Positions 9,759 through 18,531 of a stretch of 64,000 nucleotides of DNA are shown here, piece after piece. The position numbers were made by a program, and so were the translations under genes. A model generated the notes under the pieces. That model saw only the letters and a list, made by a program, of their open reading frames with translations, ran no database searches and had not been told where the DNA came from. Source of the stretch: Paenibacillus tundrae (lineage in GTDB: Bacteria > Bacillota > Bacilli > Paenibacillales > Paenibacillaceae); the NCBI RefSeq assembly GCF_036884255.1, contig NZ_CP145605.1, forward strand, positions 2,418,001 through 2,482,000. Direction: 5' to 3'. Within the stretch, counting starts at the first letter, position 1. Each line of letters opens with the position of its first letter.

Positions 9759-11135
9759 ATGGCATTTGAAGGATTAACGACCCGATTGCAGAATGTGTTC
9801 AGTAAACTGCGCGGCAAAGGCAAGGTGTCTGATGAAGATGTTGCCGAAGCGATGCGCGAGGTGCGTCTGGCATTGCTTGAAGCGGATGTAAACTTCAAAG
9901 TGGTCAAGGAATTCATCGCCAAGGTGAAAGAAAAGGCTGTCGGTAAAGAAGTGATGGATAGCTTCACACCAGGAATGGTGATTATCGACATCGTAAACAA
10001 GGAACTCACGGACTTGATGGGTGGAAGTCAGTCGAAGCTGGCTAAAGCGAATAAGCCTCCAACAGTTCTGATGATGGTTGGTTTACAGGGTGCTGGTAAA
10101 ACGACAACATCCGGTAAACTCGCTAAAATGCTGCAAAAGCAAAATAGCAGACCATTGCTTGTAGCGGGAGATATTTATCGTCCTGCAGCGATTAAGCAGT
10201 TGCAAGTGCTTGGTGAACAGATCAAAGCGCCTGTATTCACACTGGGAGATCAGACAAGCCCTGTAGAGATTGCACGTCAGGGATTGCAGCATGCAAAGGA
10301 TAACGGCAATGATTATGTTATCATTGATACCGCAGGTCGTTTGCACGTAGATGAAGAACTGATGGAAGAACTTCGTCAGATCCATAGTGTAGTTAACCCG
10401 GATGAGGTTCTGCTTGTTGTAGATAGTATGACAGGACAAGATGCTGTTAATGTGGCAGAACACTTTAACAAGCAGCTTGATCTAACCGGTGTTGTACTGA
10501 CAAAACTGGATGGAGATACTCGTGGTGGTGCGGCGCTTTCTGTCAAAGCCGTTACGGGTTGCCCAATCAAGTTTGCTTCTCTTGGTGAGAAGCTGGATGC
10601 ACTTGAGCCTTTCCATCCGGAACGGATGGCTTCACGGATTCTCGGCATGGGCGATATGCTCTCTCTAATTGAGAAAGCACAGTCGAACATCGACACAGAG
10701 AAGGCCAAGGAAATGGAACGTAAGATGCGTAATGCTGAATTTACGTTTGAGGATTTCCTTGAGCAGATGGATCAAGTGAAAAAGCTTGGACCAATTGATC
10801 AGATCATGGATATGATTCCTGGCATGGGCAAGATGAAACAAGCTAAAGATCTGAAGGTTGATGACAAGCAGATGGGTCGAATTGAGGCGATTGTGTACTC
10901 GATGACAACAGAAGAGAAACGTAACCCGGACATGATTAATCACAGTCGCCGGAAACGGATTGCTACGGGTAGCGGAACATCTCTGGCTGAAGTTAACCGA
11001 CTGATCAAGCAGTTTGATGAAATGCGCCGCATGATGAAACAGTTCTCGGATATGATGGGACCTAAAGGCGGCAAAAATAAAGCGATGAAGCAACTCAAAG
11101 GATTAGGCAAAGGAATGAAGTTTCCTTTCCGTTGA
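9759..11135 (+). CDS. ffh: signal recognition particle protein Ffh
   Basis: SRP54 GTPase that binds signal sequences and 4.5S/6S-like SRP RNA. The 458-residue product has an N domain (1-95), a G domain with GLQGAGKTTTSGKL (108-121), DTAGRLHVDEE and TKLDGDTRGGAAL, and a methionine-rich M domain from about 300 with the RNA-binding segment SRRKRIATGSG. The ribosome binding site AAGGAGGTGG precedes ATG 9759. It is followed closely by rpsP, the usual ffh-rpsP linkage. Confidence 0.98.
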   Translation: MAFEGLTTRLQNVFSKLRGKGKVSDEDVAEAMREVRLALLEADVNFKVVKEFIAKVKEKAVGKEVMDSFTPGMVIIDIVNKELTDLMGGSQSKLAKANKPPTVLMMVGLQGAGKTTTSGKLAKMLQKQNSRPLLVAGDIYRPAAIKQLQVLGEQIKAPVFTLGDQTSPVEIARQGLQHAKDNGNDYVIIDTAGRLHVDEELMEELRQIHSVVNPDEVLLVVDSMTGQDAVNVAEHFNKQLDLTGVVLTKLDGDTRGGAALSVKAVTGCPIKFASLGEKLDALEPFHPERMASRILGMGDMLSLIEKAQSNIDTEKAKEMERKMRNAEFTFEDFLEQMDQVKKLGPIDQIMDMIPGMGKMKQAKDLKVDDKQMGRIEAIVYSMTTEEKRNPDMINHSRRKRIATGSGTSLAEVNRLIKQFDEMRRMMKQFSDMMGPKGGKNKAMKQLKGLGKGMKFPFR

Positions 11136-11188
11136 TCTACCTGAGTTGAAGTAATAATCAGATTTCATTGAAGGAGGTGAATTTTCAA

Positions 11189-11461
11189 ATGGCAGTTCGT
11201 ATTCGTCTGAAACGTATGGGTGCTCACAAAGCTCCTTTCTACCGCGTAGTGGTATCGGATTCCCGTTCCCCACGTGACGGTCGTTTTATCGAGGAGATCG
11301 GTTACTACAACCCGGTTGAACAACCGGCTGTTGTTAAGATCGATGAAGATAAAGCATTGCAATGGCTTCAAAATGGTGCGCAAGCATCTGACACTGTCCG
11401 CAACTTGCTGAGCAAAGCGGGCGTGATGAAGAAGTTCCACGAGTCTAAACTATCTAAATAA
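11189..11461 (+). CDS. rpsP: 30S ribosomal protein S16
   Basis: Small-subunit ribosomal protein of 90 residues, beginning [26 protein letters not shown], a family-defining start. An upstream in-frame TTG at 11168 is rejected because AAGGAGGTGA (11171-11180) is perfectly placed for ATG 11189. It sits between ffh and khpA as in Bacillus. Confidence 0.98.
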   Translation: MAVRIRLKRMGAHKAPFYRVVVSDSRSPRDGRFIEEIGYYNPVEQPAVVKIDEDKALQWLQNGAQASDTVRNLLSKAGVMKKFHESKLSK

Positions 11462-11484
11462 GGTGCTGATTCGGAGGGTCATCT

Positions 11485-11715
11485 ATGGAAGAATTAGTAA
11501 GTGTAATTGCTAAGGCTTTGGTCGATCATCCGGAAGATGTGACGGTTCGGACGGTTGAGAAAGACCGGCTTGTCGTGTATGAGTTAACCGTGCATCCTGA
11601 CGATGTTGGGAAGGTCATTGGTAAACAGGGACGTATCGCAAAGTCTCTCCGTACAGTCGTCACATCAGCAGCAGTTAAGATGGATAAACGGGTTACCGTA
11701 GATATCATATCTTAA
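11485..11715 (+). CDS. khpA: KH domain RNA-binding protein KhpA (YlqC)
   Basis: Small RNA-binding protein; in other Firmicutes KhpA works with KhpB/Jag in cell-envelope-related RNA regulation. The 76-residue product has one KH domain with the GKQGRIAKSL (GxxG) loop. The start ATG 11485 follows CGGAGGG. It lies 24 bases after rpsP. In B. subtilis ylqD would follow; here a terminator and repeat DNA follow instead. Confidence 0.94.
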   Translation: MEELVSVIAKALVDHPEDVTVRTVEKDRLVVYELTVHPDDVGKVIGKQGRIAKSLRTVVTSAAVKMDKRVTVDIIS

Positions 11716-11722
11716 AGATATA

Positions 11723-11760
11723 CGAAAGGGGGTTAGGATGCATGTCCTAGCCCCTTTTCG
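11723..11760 (+). terminator. terminator after khpA
   Basis: CGAAAGGGGGTTAGGA and TCCTAGCCCCTTTTCG pair with only G-T wobble or single differences around a TGCATG loop, starting 8 bases after the khpA stop. The T-rich part is inside the right arm; there is no long T tail. Confidence 0.75.
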
Positions 11761-11783
11761 TGCATGCTGAACTTAAAGAGGTT

Positions 11784-11949
11784 GTTCAAAAAGTCCGCTT
11801 TTGATTACGAAGGATGCCTGAGGGCATCTCAGCATCGAATATGGGATTCAGCCGAAATGTCCGTTGCTCACGTAGGTTTGCCTACGCTCCGCTACTCCAT
11901 TTCTAGCTTTATCCCATCTTCTCGGTACTGAAAACCGTCCTTTTTGAAC
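11784..11949. repeat. 166-bp extended palindromic repeat, family B
   Basis: The ends GTTCAAAAAG (11784-11793) and CTTTTTGAAC (11940-11949) are inverted. Internal segments are also loosely self-complementary, for example the GTAGG-TTTG-CCTAC hairpin near 11872-11887. No coding potential. The ends match the short palindrome at 9075-9103. Confidence 0.65.
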
Positions 11950-11984
11950 ACGCAATTAATGTATATCGGATATTAAATTAAAAT

Positions 11985-12185
11985 ATTTTTTGGTATGAGT
12001 GACATCGGGAGCAGTGTAGGAGACGGAATCGATTCTGGAGAAGCGTTAGCGTTCACCTTTATCACCACATTTTCACCTTTTTATAATAGTTCAAAAAATG
12101 AGGGGATAACAGTGATCGGAAGAACGAACCGTCGCTGGAACGGCCATTCGAGAGTCGAAGTACCTATTTAATTTGATTGAATTTC
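11985..12185 (+). other. non-coding stretch before rimM, possible conserved intergenic element
   Basis: About 200 bases without an ORF. It contains TTTTTATAATAGTTC (a possible -10 TATAAT near 12079) and a run GAGGGGATAACAGTGATCGG. The sequence feels familiar from other Paenibacillus intergenic regions, but that is recollection and not a search. It occupies the place where B. subtilis has ylqD. Confidence 0.35.
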
Positions 12186-12198
12186 GTAGGAGGATTGT

Positions 12199-12711
12199 AT
12201 GGCAGAATTTATGAACGTAGGTAAAATTGTAAACACTCATGGCATTCGTGGAGAGTTGAAAATTATGCCGTTGACGGATTTCCCGGAAGTACGGTTTGCT
12301 AATAATGCAGAACTATATTTCTTTACAGCGGATAATCATCCGAACTTGGTGCATGTAGAATCTGCACGTCTGCATAAAAATATGTATATCGTTCGTTTGA
12401 AAGAGTACGGAAACATTAATGAAGTGGAAAAGTTCAAAGGCGGGATGGCTAAAGTATCCAAAGAAGATTTGGCCGAACTCGACGAGAACGAGTATTACTT
12501 CCATCAGATTGTAGGATGTACTGTCATTACGGAAGAGGGAGATACGCTCGGAACGATCTCCGAAATCCTAACGCCGGGTGCCAATGACGTATGGGTAGTC
12601 AAAACACCAGCAGGCAAAGAAGTTCTAATTCCGGTAATTGATGATGTCGTGCTCCATGTGGATGTGAAGGAGAAACTGGTTAAGATTCACCTTATGGAAG
12701 GGCTGCTGTAG
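12199..12711 (+). CDS. rimM: 16S rRNA processing protein RimM
   Basis: Assembly factor for the 30S subunit head that contacts S19. The 170-residue product has the N-terminal RimM barrel ([22 protein letters not shown]) and a C-terminal PRC barrel with the typical ending [21 protein letters not shown]. The start ATG 12199 follows AGGAGGATT. trmD starts one base after its stop, so the two genes are translationally linked. Confidence 0.97.
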   Translation: MAEFMNVGKIVNTHGIRGELKIMPLTDFPEVRFANNAELYFFTADNHPNLVHVESARLHKNMYIVRLKEYGNINEVEKFKGGMAKVSKEDLAELDENEYYFHQIVGCTVITEEGDTLGTISEILTPGANDVWVVKTPAGKEVLIPVIDDVVLHVDVKEKLVKIHLMEGLL

Positions 12712-12712
12712 C

Positions 12713-13480
12713 ATGAAGGTAGATGTACTAACTTTGTTCCCGGAAATGTTCGACGGTGTATTCGGGACGAGTATTCTCGGTAAAGCTCAGACTAAAGGAC
12801 TTGTTTCTCTAAATGCGGTTAACTTCCGTAATTATGCTACCAATAAGCATAACACAGTAGATGATACGCCATATGGGGGCGGAGGCGGTATGGTGTTGAA
12901 GCCTGATCCGATCTTTGCTGCCGTGGAGGATATCCTTGATCAGCGTGAAGAGGCTACTGTGCCTACGATGAAGGCGCCGCGTATTATTTTGATGTGTCCA
13001 CAAGGGGAGACGTTCACACAGCAGAAGGCGGAAGAGCTTGTGCAAGAGGATCATCTTATTTTTATATGTGGACATTATGAAGGTTATGATGAGCGTATTC
13101 GCGAATTTCTAGTTACAGACGAGTTGTCCATTGGCGACTATGTGTTGACAGGCGGAGAGTTACCAGCCATGGTTGCTATTGATAGTGTGGTACGTTTGAT
13201 TCCAGGTGTACTCGGCAACGAAACGAGCGCAGTGACTGACTCGTTCAGCACGGGACTGCTGGAGTATCCGCATTATACACGTCCACCAGAGTTTAGAGGC
13301 ATGAAGGTGCCAGACGTGCTGTTATCAGGTCATCATCTGAATATCGATGCATGGCGCAGGGAGCAGTCTCTGCTACGTACTTTGGAGCGCAGACCTGATA
13401 TGCTGGAAAGTGCGGAGTTGACGGATAAAGAACGAATTTGGTTAGAAGAGCTTCGTTTGAAAAAAGAGAAATCAGAGTAG
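12713..13480 (+). CDS. trmD: tRNA (guanine-37-N1) methyltransferase TrmD
   Basis: SPOUT methyltransferase that makes m1G37 in tRNAs and so guards the reading frame. The 255-residue product shows [16 protein letters not shown], the knot motifs [13 protein letters not shown] and [15 protein letters not shown], and the C-terminal PPEFRG and LLSGHH segments. It follows rimM with a one-base gap. The 218 bases to the next stop on the other strand carry a bidirectional terminator. Confidence 0.98.
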   Translation: MKVDVLTLFPEMFDGVFGTSILGKAQTKGLVSLNAVNFRNYATNKHNTVDDTPYGGGGGMVLKPDPIFAAVEDILDQREEATVPTMKAPRIILMCPQGETFTQQKAEELVQEDHLIFICGHYEGYDERIREFLVTDELSIGDYVLTGGELPAMVAIDSVVRLIPGVLGNETSAVTDSFSTGLLEYPHYTRPPEFRGMKVPDVLLSGHHLNIDAWRREQSLLRTLERRPDMLESAELTDKERIWLEELRLKKEKSE

Positions 13481-13625
13481 GAAAAGGCTCTTTATACCGA
13501 CTTTAAGATACATTACATTACAGATGTAGTGAAATAGTGAGCGGATAAGTTCATATATGCAGTATATGCATATGATGGTTAAACACCATGGACTTCTACT
13601 TTGTGTATGGATAGATATCCAGGCA

Positions 13626-13668
13626 AAAGGCCTAGTTACAGCCGTAATGGCGGTATAGCTAGGCCTTT
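13626..13668. terminator. bidirectional terminator between trmD and the deacetylase
   Basis: AAAGGCCTAG (13626-13635) and CTAGGCCTTT (13659-13668) are perfect inverted arms with A and T flanks usable on either strand. The converging genes end on each side. Confidence 0.78.
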
Positions 13669-13698
13669 ATTTGTACACATGCTTCAATGTGTTGACTT

Positions 13699-14655
13699 TT
13701 AGTTCGCCTCAGTAACCGATTCAGCATCTTGACTTGAACCGGATTGCAGCAATGCAGGCAGATCCGTGCCAGTAGTCACGGTAAGACGTGGAAGCCTCAT
13801 TAAGTCGGCACCAGGCTTCACCATTCCTTGGACAATGGTAAAGGCCATGCGGTAGCCATTTTGCTGCAAATAGTAGATCATCTGTGTACTGGTGTATCCA
13901 AAAGGATAAGCGATATAAGGTGTATCAATGCCTGTCTGCTTCATCTGCTGAATATCATCGCTGAGGAGCCTAGTATCGAGACCAGCGGGAACGAGCTGAC
14001 CACATCGCATGAAACCTTTATGATGCAGATTGTAGGTGTGACTGTTATATTCAAATACATCTGAACCGGCTGTCATCTCTGGTTTGGATAAGAACGTATC
14101 TTTGCTTGAGTCAAATACAGAAGGCTGATCCTGAATCTTGTTTCCAATCACAAAAATGGAAGCGTGGAAATCATACTTCTTGAGAACAGGATAGGCAAGT
14201 GTATAGTTGTTCTGGTAACCATCATCAAAGGTGATTACGATCGATTTGGAAGGTAATGAAATTCGTCCATTAACGTAGTCTTCCAGCTCTTCAAGTGTGA
14301 TCGTATGATAACCTTCGTCATGTAAGTATTTCATGTTTTTTTCAAAGTCTTGCAGACTAATCATAGATTTGTTTTGTTTCTTCAGAGCGTCCATATGAGG
14401 TTCTATGTAATGATACATCAATACAGGAACTTCTGTGGCAGTACCTGGCGCAACGTGAAATGTAGTGGCATCAAGAGTAGGTGTGCTGTTATATTCGGAG
14501 TGGGATAATGAGAACGCTTCGCGTTTCACCATATCCCATGATGTGCAGGCTTTGTGTGCTAAGGCGTTGGAGGGGTGATTAACGGCATAGACATATACCG
14601 TGGTCAGACAGGTAAGTACAGCTAGAGTAACAAGCAAACATTTTTTCCATTTCAT
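13699..14655 (-). CDS. secreted NodB-type polysaccharide deacetylase
   Basis: Predicted exported or membrane-anchored carbohydrate esterase family 4 enzyme acting on cell-wall or exopolysaccharide N-acetyl groups; the substrate is not visible. ATG 14655 is preferred over an upstream frame start at 14721 because AAGGAG lies just before it and the product then starts MKWKKCLLVTLAVLTCLTTVYVYA, a signal peptide or anchor. In the 318-residue product the NodB motifs are TFDDGYQNN (motif 1), SHTYNLH (metal-binding HxxxxH type) and AYPFGY (motif 3). It is inserted, reversed, between trmD and rplS. Confidence 0.88.
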   Translation of the reverse strand: MKWKKCLLVTLAVLTCLTTVYVYAVNHPSNALAHKACTSWDMVKREAFSLSHSEYNSTPTLDATTFHVAPGTATEVPVLMYHYIEPHMDALKKQNKSMISLQDFEKNMKYLHDEGYHTITLEELEDYVNGRISLPSKSIVITFDDGYQNNYTLAYPVLKKYDFHASIFVIGNKIQDQPSVFDSSKDTFLSKPEMTAGSDVFEYNSHTYNLHHKGFMRCGQLVPAGLDTRLLSDDIQQMKQTGIDTPYIAYPFGYTSTQMIYYLQQNGYRMAFTIVQGMVKPGADLMRLPRLTVTTGTDLPALLQSGSSQDAESVTEAN

Positions 14656-14770
14656 ATGATCGTGGTTCTCCTTATAAAAAATATCAGTATAATTCATGAC
14701 ATAACTAGCCCTATATATCATAGACGAACATGGCCGTGCGGAAGTTACAGTATCTTAGCCGGTTGCAGGG

Positions 14771-14799
14771 TTGACTTTGTTCGGTGAATCTGATTATTA
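14771..14799 (+). promoter_or_regulatory. possible promoter for the small hypothetical gene
   Basis: TTGACT (14771-14776), 17 bases, TTATTA (14794-14799), about 60 bases before the start at 14858. The -10 is imperfect. Confidence 0.4.
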
Positions 14800-14857
14800 A
14801 GCATTCTAATCTTGAGAATATGTCTATTGATATAGCTGAGCTGTAATAAGGGAGATC

Positions 14858-15250
14858 ATGAGAATCATGAAAAGTCGCCAAAAAGGTATAATTACGGTTG
14901 TGTGCTTATTATTATCGGCTGTCACTGGAATTGTTTGTTTTCAATTATCTACGCCAAAGGAAGTGAACCAGTATCACTCAGCGGGGATTATTAAATTAGT
15001 GGATAAGAAGGACGGGCCAGTAAAGGTTGATCATTATAAGGTGCAATACATCCTGTTACTGGAAAGCTTGACAGAGGAAGGGCCGACGGAGGTAGCATTT
15101 GATGAGCAGACGAGGGTGTATTTGGCGAAAGGACTTGAGCTGGAAGGTGTGACAATTTCTCAATTAAAGTCTGAGCAAAAGATTGATGTCACGTATGAAT
15201 TTCCAAATGATCATATCATTAGAGCAAGTGAGATTGTCATTCAGCAATAA
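14858..15250 (+). CDS. small exported or membrane-anchored hypothetical protein
   Basis: I do not recognise a family with confidence. The 130-residue product has a charged start (MRIMKSRQKG) and one hydrophobic segment (about 10-28) that could be a signal peptide or anchor. A soluble part of about 100 residues follows, with alternating hydrophobic strands and a pattern (VAFDEQTRVYL, IDVTYEF, IIRASEIVI) that suggests a small beta-barrel of the OB or YobA/DUF3221-like type; this is inference. The ribosome binding site AAGGGAGA precedes ATG 14858. It is divergent from the deacetylase, so the two may share a regulatory region. Confidence 0.7.
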   Translation: MRIMKSRQKGIITVVCLLLSAVTGIVCFQLSTPKEVNQYHSAGIIKLVDKKDGPVKVDHYKVQYILLLESLTEEGPTEVAFDEQTRVYLAKGLELEGVTISQLKSEQKIDVTYEFPNDHIIRASEIVIQQ

Positions 15251-15397
15251 TCAAGATATCGGAATGAGATACGTATAACGAGGAAAGTCTTTTTCAATAA
15301 GGATTATAAAAGTAAAGTAATCAATGGATACTTGGTTATATATTTGGGAATAGTTATTGGTTCATAGTCAGAGTACAAATAACCTGATACATTTGTC

Positions 15398-15426
15398 TTG
15401 TTTTTTGATATGCTACATGATACAAT
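15398..15426 (+). promoter_or_regulatory. sigma-A promoter and leader of rplS
   Basis: TTGTTT (15398-15403), a 17-base spacer and TACAAT (15421-15426). The transcript would have a leader of about 95 bases before rplS; ribosomal protein L19 leaders are known in Bacillus, but I cannot confirm the fold here. The 180 bases upstream of the promoter hold nothing else I can identify. Confidence 0.6.
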
Positions 15427-15528
15427 AAGTCTGTTGTGTGGAATACGGCGGTCCTCTATGGATAATGAAGGAGACAAGGTGATCTCTGGAAGAAGTATGA
15501 ACGCCTGTACGGAAGGAGGGAGTCATAG

Positions 15529-15870
15529 ATGAATATCGTTCAAGCGATTACACAAGAACAACTTCGCAAAGATATTCCGAGTTTTCGTCCTGGTGACACT
15601 TTGAAAGTGCACGTTAAGGTAATCGAGGGAACTCGTGAGCGTATCCAATTGTTCGAAGGTGTTGTGATTAAACGCCGTGGTGGTGGAATCAGTGAGACTT
15701 TTACAGTTCGTAAAATTTCTTACGGTGTAGGTGTGGAAAGAGCTTTCCCGCTTCATTCCCCAAAAATCGATAGAATCGAAGTGGCTCGCCGTGGTAAAGT
15801 GCGTCGTGCGAAGCTTTATTATCTTCGTGAACTACGCGGTAAAGCAGCGAGAATTAAAGAAATTCGTTAA
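15529..15870 (+). CDS. rplS: 50S ribosomal protein L19
   Basis: Large-subunit protein at the subunit interface. The 113-residue product has the standard sequence, including [26 protein letters not shown], the [12 protein letters not shown] block and the basic C-terminus [18 protein letters not shown]. The start ATG 15529 follows GGAAGGAGGG. It has its own promoter and terminator and so is a single-gene unit here. Confidence 0.98.
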   Translation: MNIVQAITQEQLRKDIPSFRPGDTLKVHVKVIEGTRERIQLFEGVVIKRRGGGISETFTVRKISYGVGVERAFPLHSPKIDRIEVARRGKVRRAKLYYLRELRGKAARIKEIR

Positions 15871-15888
15871 TATAACGGATACCGGGGA

Positions 15889-15917
15889 GGGCTTGGAGAC
15901 AAGCCCTTTTCGTTTTT
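15889..15917 (+). terminator. terminator of rplS
   Basis: GGGCTTG (15889-15895), GAGA loop, CAAGCCC (15900-15906), then TTTTCGTTTTT. Confidence 0.88.
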
Positions 15918-16062
15918 GTCTGGGAAAAGTTGAACCGGAGGTACACTTCCGAGTAAAATGGTATGGCGGCACACGTAAGAGTTAGTCCGGGAGGTTTGAA
16001 TTAATCAGTTATTGATGTCATTTAATTGTGGTTTGAATGTACGGAGTTCTTGTGTGAGCATT

Positions 16063-16091
16063 TTGCATAAATCCAATGAGCGACTTATAAT
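16063..16091 (+). promoter_or_regulatory. sigma-A promoter of lepB with long leader
   Basis: TTGCAT (16063-16068), 17-base spacer, consensus TATAAT (16086-16091). The lepB start is about 255 bases downstream, so the mRNA has a long untranslated leader containing a small ACGGG/CCCGT hairpin near 16155-16171 and no ORF. Confidence 0.65.
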
Positions 16092-16348
16092 TACCAAAGA
16101 TTACATTTTTAGTGAGTTGTGAAAAAGATTCATTCGTCTTCACATTGGCTTACACGGGAGTATCTGCCCGTCTGAATTACCGTTTCCGAGAGCAAGTGGA
16201 ATCGAATTATGCAAAATGCTGGCGTATAGATTACATAACTGATGAGATTATTTTGTATCTGTTTCGATCTGGATGAGAATGGAATGATGCAAAAATCTGG
16301 ATTTGCAAGCTGCTATAAACATGTACCGTGAAGAGAGGAAGATCAGTG

Positions 16349-16969
16349 ATGGAACATGAAGTTCAACCAAACCAAGGCAATGCTGTCGATGAAAAAGACA
16401 GTCGATCCAAAAAAGCTAAAAATGAAATTGTCGAGTGGCTTAAAGCCATTGTTATCGCATTAGTGCTTGTTATTTTGATTCGGTGGTTGTTATTCAAACC
16501 ATTTGTCGTAGACGGACCGTCTATGCAGCCGAATTTTGAAACAGGTGAACGTGTTATTGTTAATGAAATATTATACGATATTCGCGAGCCGAAGCGTGGC
16601 GAAGTTATTGTCTTCCACGTACCGTCCGAAGGTCGAGATTTCATTAAACGAGTTATTGCAGTAGAAGGTGACACGGTAGAGGTAAATGATGATACGGTAA
16701 CAGTCAATGGTCAAAAAGTCAATGAGACTTATATTCAAGGTGCGATTGATGCCGCAGAAGCAAATGGCGGAACGTATAACGTGAAGGATTTCCCGAATGA
16801 TCAATTCCCGGATGGTAAAGTGCCACCAGGACATGTGTTTGTAATGGGAGACAATCGTCCTAACAGTACAGATAGCCGTATGATTGGTTATGTATCTCTA
16901 GAGGATATCATCGGTCGTGCCGATGTAATATTCTGGCCGATCGGTAAGATTAAATGGATTAACCATTAA
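16349..16969 (+). CDS. lepB: type I signal peptidase
   Basis: Membrane serine protease that removes signal peptides from exported proteins. The 206-residue product has a charged cytoplasmic start, one transmembrane helix (about 32-48, LKAIVIALVLVILIRWLLF), catalytic Ser58 in GPSMQPN and catalytic Lys100 in RDFIKRVIAVEGD, and the box E motif GDNRPNSTDSR. ATG 16349 is used because AGAGGAAG lies just before it; a GTG at 16328 is in frame but has no such site. The rplS-lepB-rbgA order is common in Firmicutes. Confidence 0.96.
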   Translation: MEHEVQPNQGNAVDEKDSRSKKAKNEIVEWLKAIVIALVLVILIRWLLFKPFVVDGPSMQPNFETGERVIVNEILYDIREPKRGEVIVFHVPSEGRDFIKRVIAVEGDTVEVNDDTVTVNGQKVNETYIQGAIDAAEANGGTYNVKDFPNDQFPDGKVPPGHVFVMGDNRPNSTDSRMIGYVSLEDIIGRADVIFWPIGKIKWINH

Positions 16970-17021
16970 TAGTGATGCTGGACTTATGGCAGACTATGTA
17001 ATGTGAATGATAACGAGAATA

Positions 17022-17056
17022 TTAAGGCAGAGCTTATCGTAAGAAGGACTGCCTTA
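17022..17056 (+). terminator. hairpin between lepB and rbgA
   Basis: TAAGGCAG (17023-17030) and CTGCCTTA (17049-17056) are perfect arms with an 18-base loop. The tail is GATTAGAAT, so termination is uncertain. Confidence 0.4.
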
Positions 17057-17085
17057 GATTAGAATGATAAAGAGGTGAGGACAAG

Positions 17086-17949
17086 GTGACGATACAATGG
17101 TTTCCAGGTCATATGACCCGAGCCAGACGCCAGATTCAGGATAAGTTGAAGCTCATTGACGTGGTCATCGAACTGTTGGATGCCCGTCTGCCTGTCTCCA
17201 GCCGTAATCCGATGATTGACGAAATATTGCAGGGGAAACCCCGTATGATTCTGTTGAATAAGTCCGATTTGGCAGATGCTAAAGTGACGCAAGAATGGAT
17301 TGACTATTTCAAAAAAGAGGGAATAACTGCTTTTCCTGTAGATGCTTCAACAGGCACGAATGTAAAAGACATTCCTGTACAGGCGAAGCTTCTTCTAAAA
17401 GAAAAAATTGATCGCCAGCTAGCTAAAGGGGTTAACCCTCGTGCGGTTCGTGGATTGATTGTAGGTATTCCAAACGTTGGTAAATCGACGCTGATCAATC
17501 GACTGGCAGGCCGAAGTATTGCACTGACAGGGGATCGCCCGGGTGTGACGAAGGGACAACAGTGGATCAAGGTAGGCAAAGAGATGGAACTGCTGGATAC
17601 CCCTGGTATTCTGTGGCCGAAGTTCGAAGATCAGAACGTAGGTTATCGCCTTGCGGTAACCGGTGCCATCAAAGAAGAAATTTTGAATGCCGAGGATATT
17701 GCCTATTTTGCGATTAGTTATTTAATGCGTTATTATTGGGATGCTCTTGAAGAACGTTACGGACTTGAGGATTTTTCCAAGGATGCAGATGATTCAGACA
17801 GTGTCATTGCAATTATGGAAAAGGTTGGACGCATTCGTGGTTGTATTGTAAGCGGAGGGCGTGTTGACCTTGAAAAGGCATCAAGAGCCTTTTTGCGTGA
17901 ACTGCGTGCTGGCAAGATGGGACGCTTCTCAATGGAAGCTCCATATTAA
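17086..17949 (+). CDS. rbgA: ribosome biogenesis GTPase RbgA (YlqF)
   Basis: Circularly permuted GTPase needed for late 50S assembly. The 287-residue product has the permuted order: NKSD (G4, residues 58-61) comes before GIPNVGKS (G1, 127-134) and LDTPGILWP (G3), followed by a C-terminal helical domain. The start is GTG 17086 behind AGAGGTGAGG, giving [16 protein letters not shown], the usual family start. It is followed by a clear terminator. Confidence 0.97.
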   Translation: MTIQWFPGHMTRARRQIQDKLKLIDVVIELLDARLPVSSRNPMIDEILQGKPRMILLNKSDLADAKVTQEWIDYFKKEGITAFPVDASTGTNVKDIPVQAKLLLKEKIDRQLAKGVNPRAVRGLIVGIPNVGKSTLINRLAGRSIALTGDRPGVTKGQQWIKVGKEMELLDTPGILWPKFEDQNVGYRLAVTGAIKEEILNAEDIAYFAISYLMRYYWDALEERYGLEDFSKDADDSDSVIAIMEKVGRIRGCIVSGGRVDLEKASRAFLRELRAGKMGRFSMEAPY

Positions 17950-18012
17950 TCAATATATGATAGGAAGATGAACTGTATACTCAGTCTTCTTCTATGGAAC
18001 AAGTGCCGAAAG

Positions 18013-18052
18013 AAGCGGCCGTTACCGGATTACCGGGAGCGGTCGCTTTTTT
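18013..18052 (+). terminator. terminator of rbgA
   Basis: AAGCGGCCG and CGGTCGCTT arms, with an inner CCGG/CCGG pairing, followed by a T run to 18052. Confidence 0.85.
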
Positions 18053-18531
18053 GTATACAATAGGCGGGAGATCTAATTCACTAAACCATTTACGTGATAA
18101 TAGGGAGAGGCAAATTAATAGGAAATAGAGGCATGACTTATTTTAAAAAGCTAGACCTATGAGATAACTTCGTCCACAAGCATTTACAAAAGGGCGTTAT
18201 TTGGAAGATTTTGAGTGAGAACTTGCATTGCTCAGATTGCGTCATATGTATATGAGGACAAAACGAATCATGGTATGATGAATGGTGAAGTAAACGCACA
18301 AGGACGGATGCAAAATATCTTCAATTTAAATAAACAAATGCCGATAAAAATATTAAATCTATTTGTTATTTCTATACCATTAATATGTAACAAGTTGTCT
18401 ACTAAATTAAATGTCGTTGGTGAACATGTATAGTTCAGTAACTGTAATATTTCAATTGAAAATCCAATTTAAATCTGTATGAATCTGATAAATACGTTAT
18501 TGCAAGCATGGGTAGAGGAGATGAAGGCAAG
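18053..18531 (+). other. AT-rich intergenic region before rnhB
   Basis: About 480 bases with no gene I can support. A 72-codon frame at 18215-18433 has no proper ribosome binding site or recognisable sequence. No convincing promoter or repeat was seen. Confidence 0.5.

Noticed and set aside
18215..18433. 72-codon + strand ORF before rnhB
   Set aside because: AT-rich, no good ribosome binding site, no recognisable sequence. Kept as intergenic.
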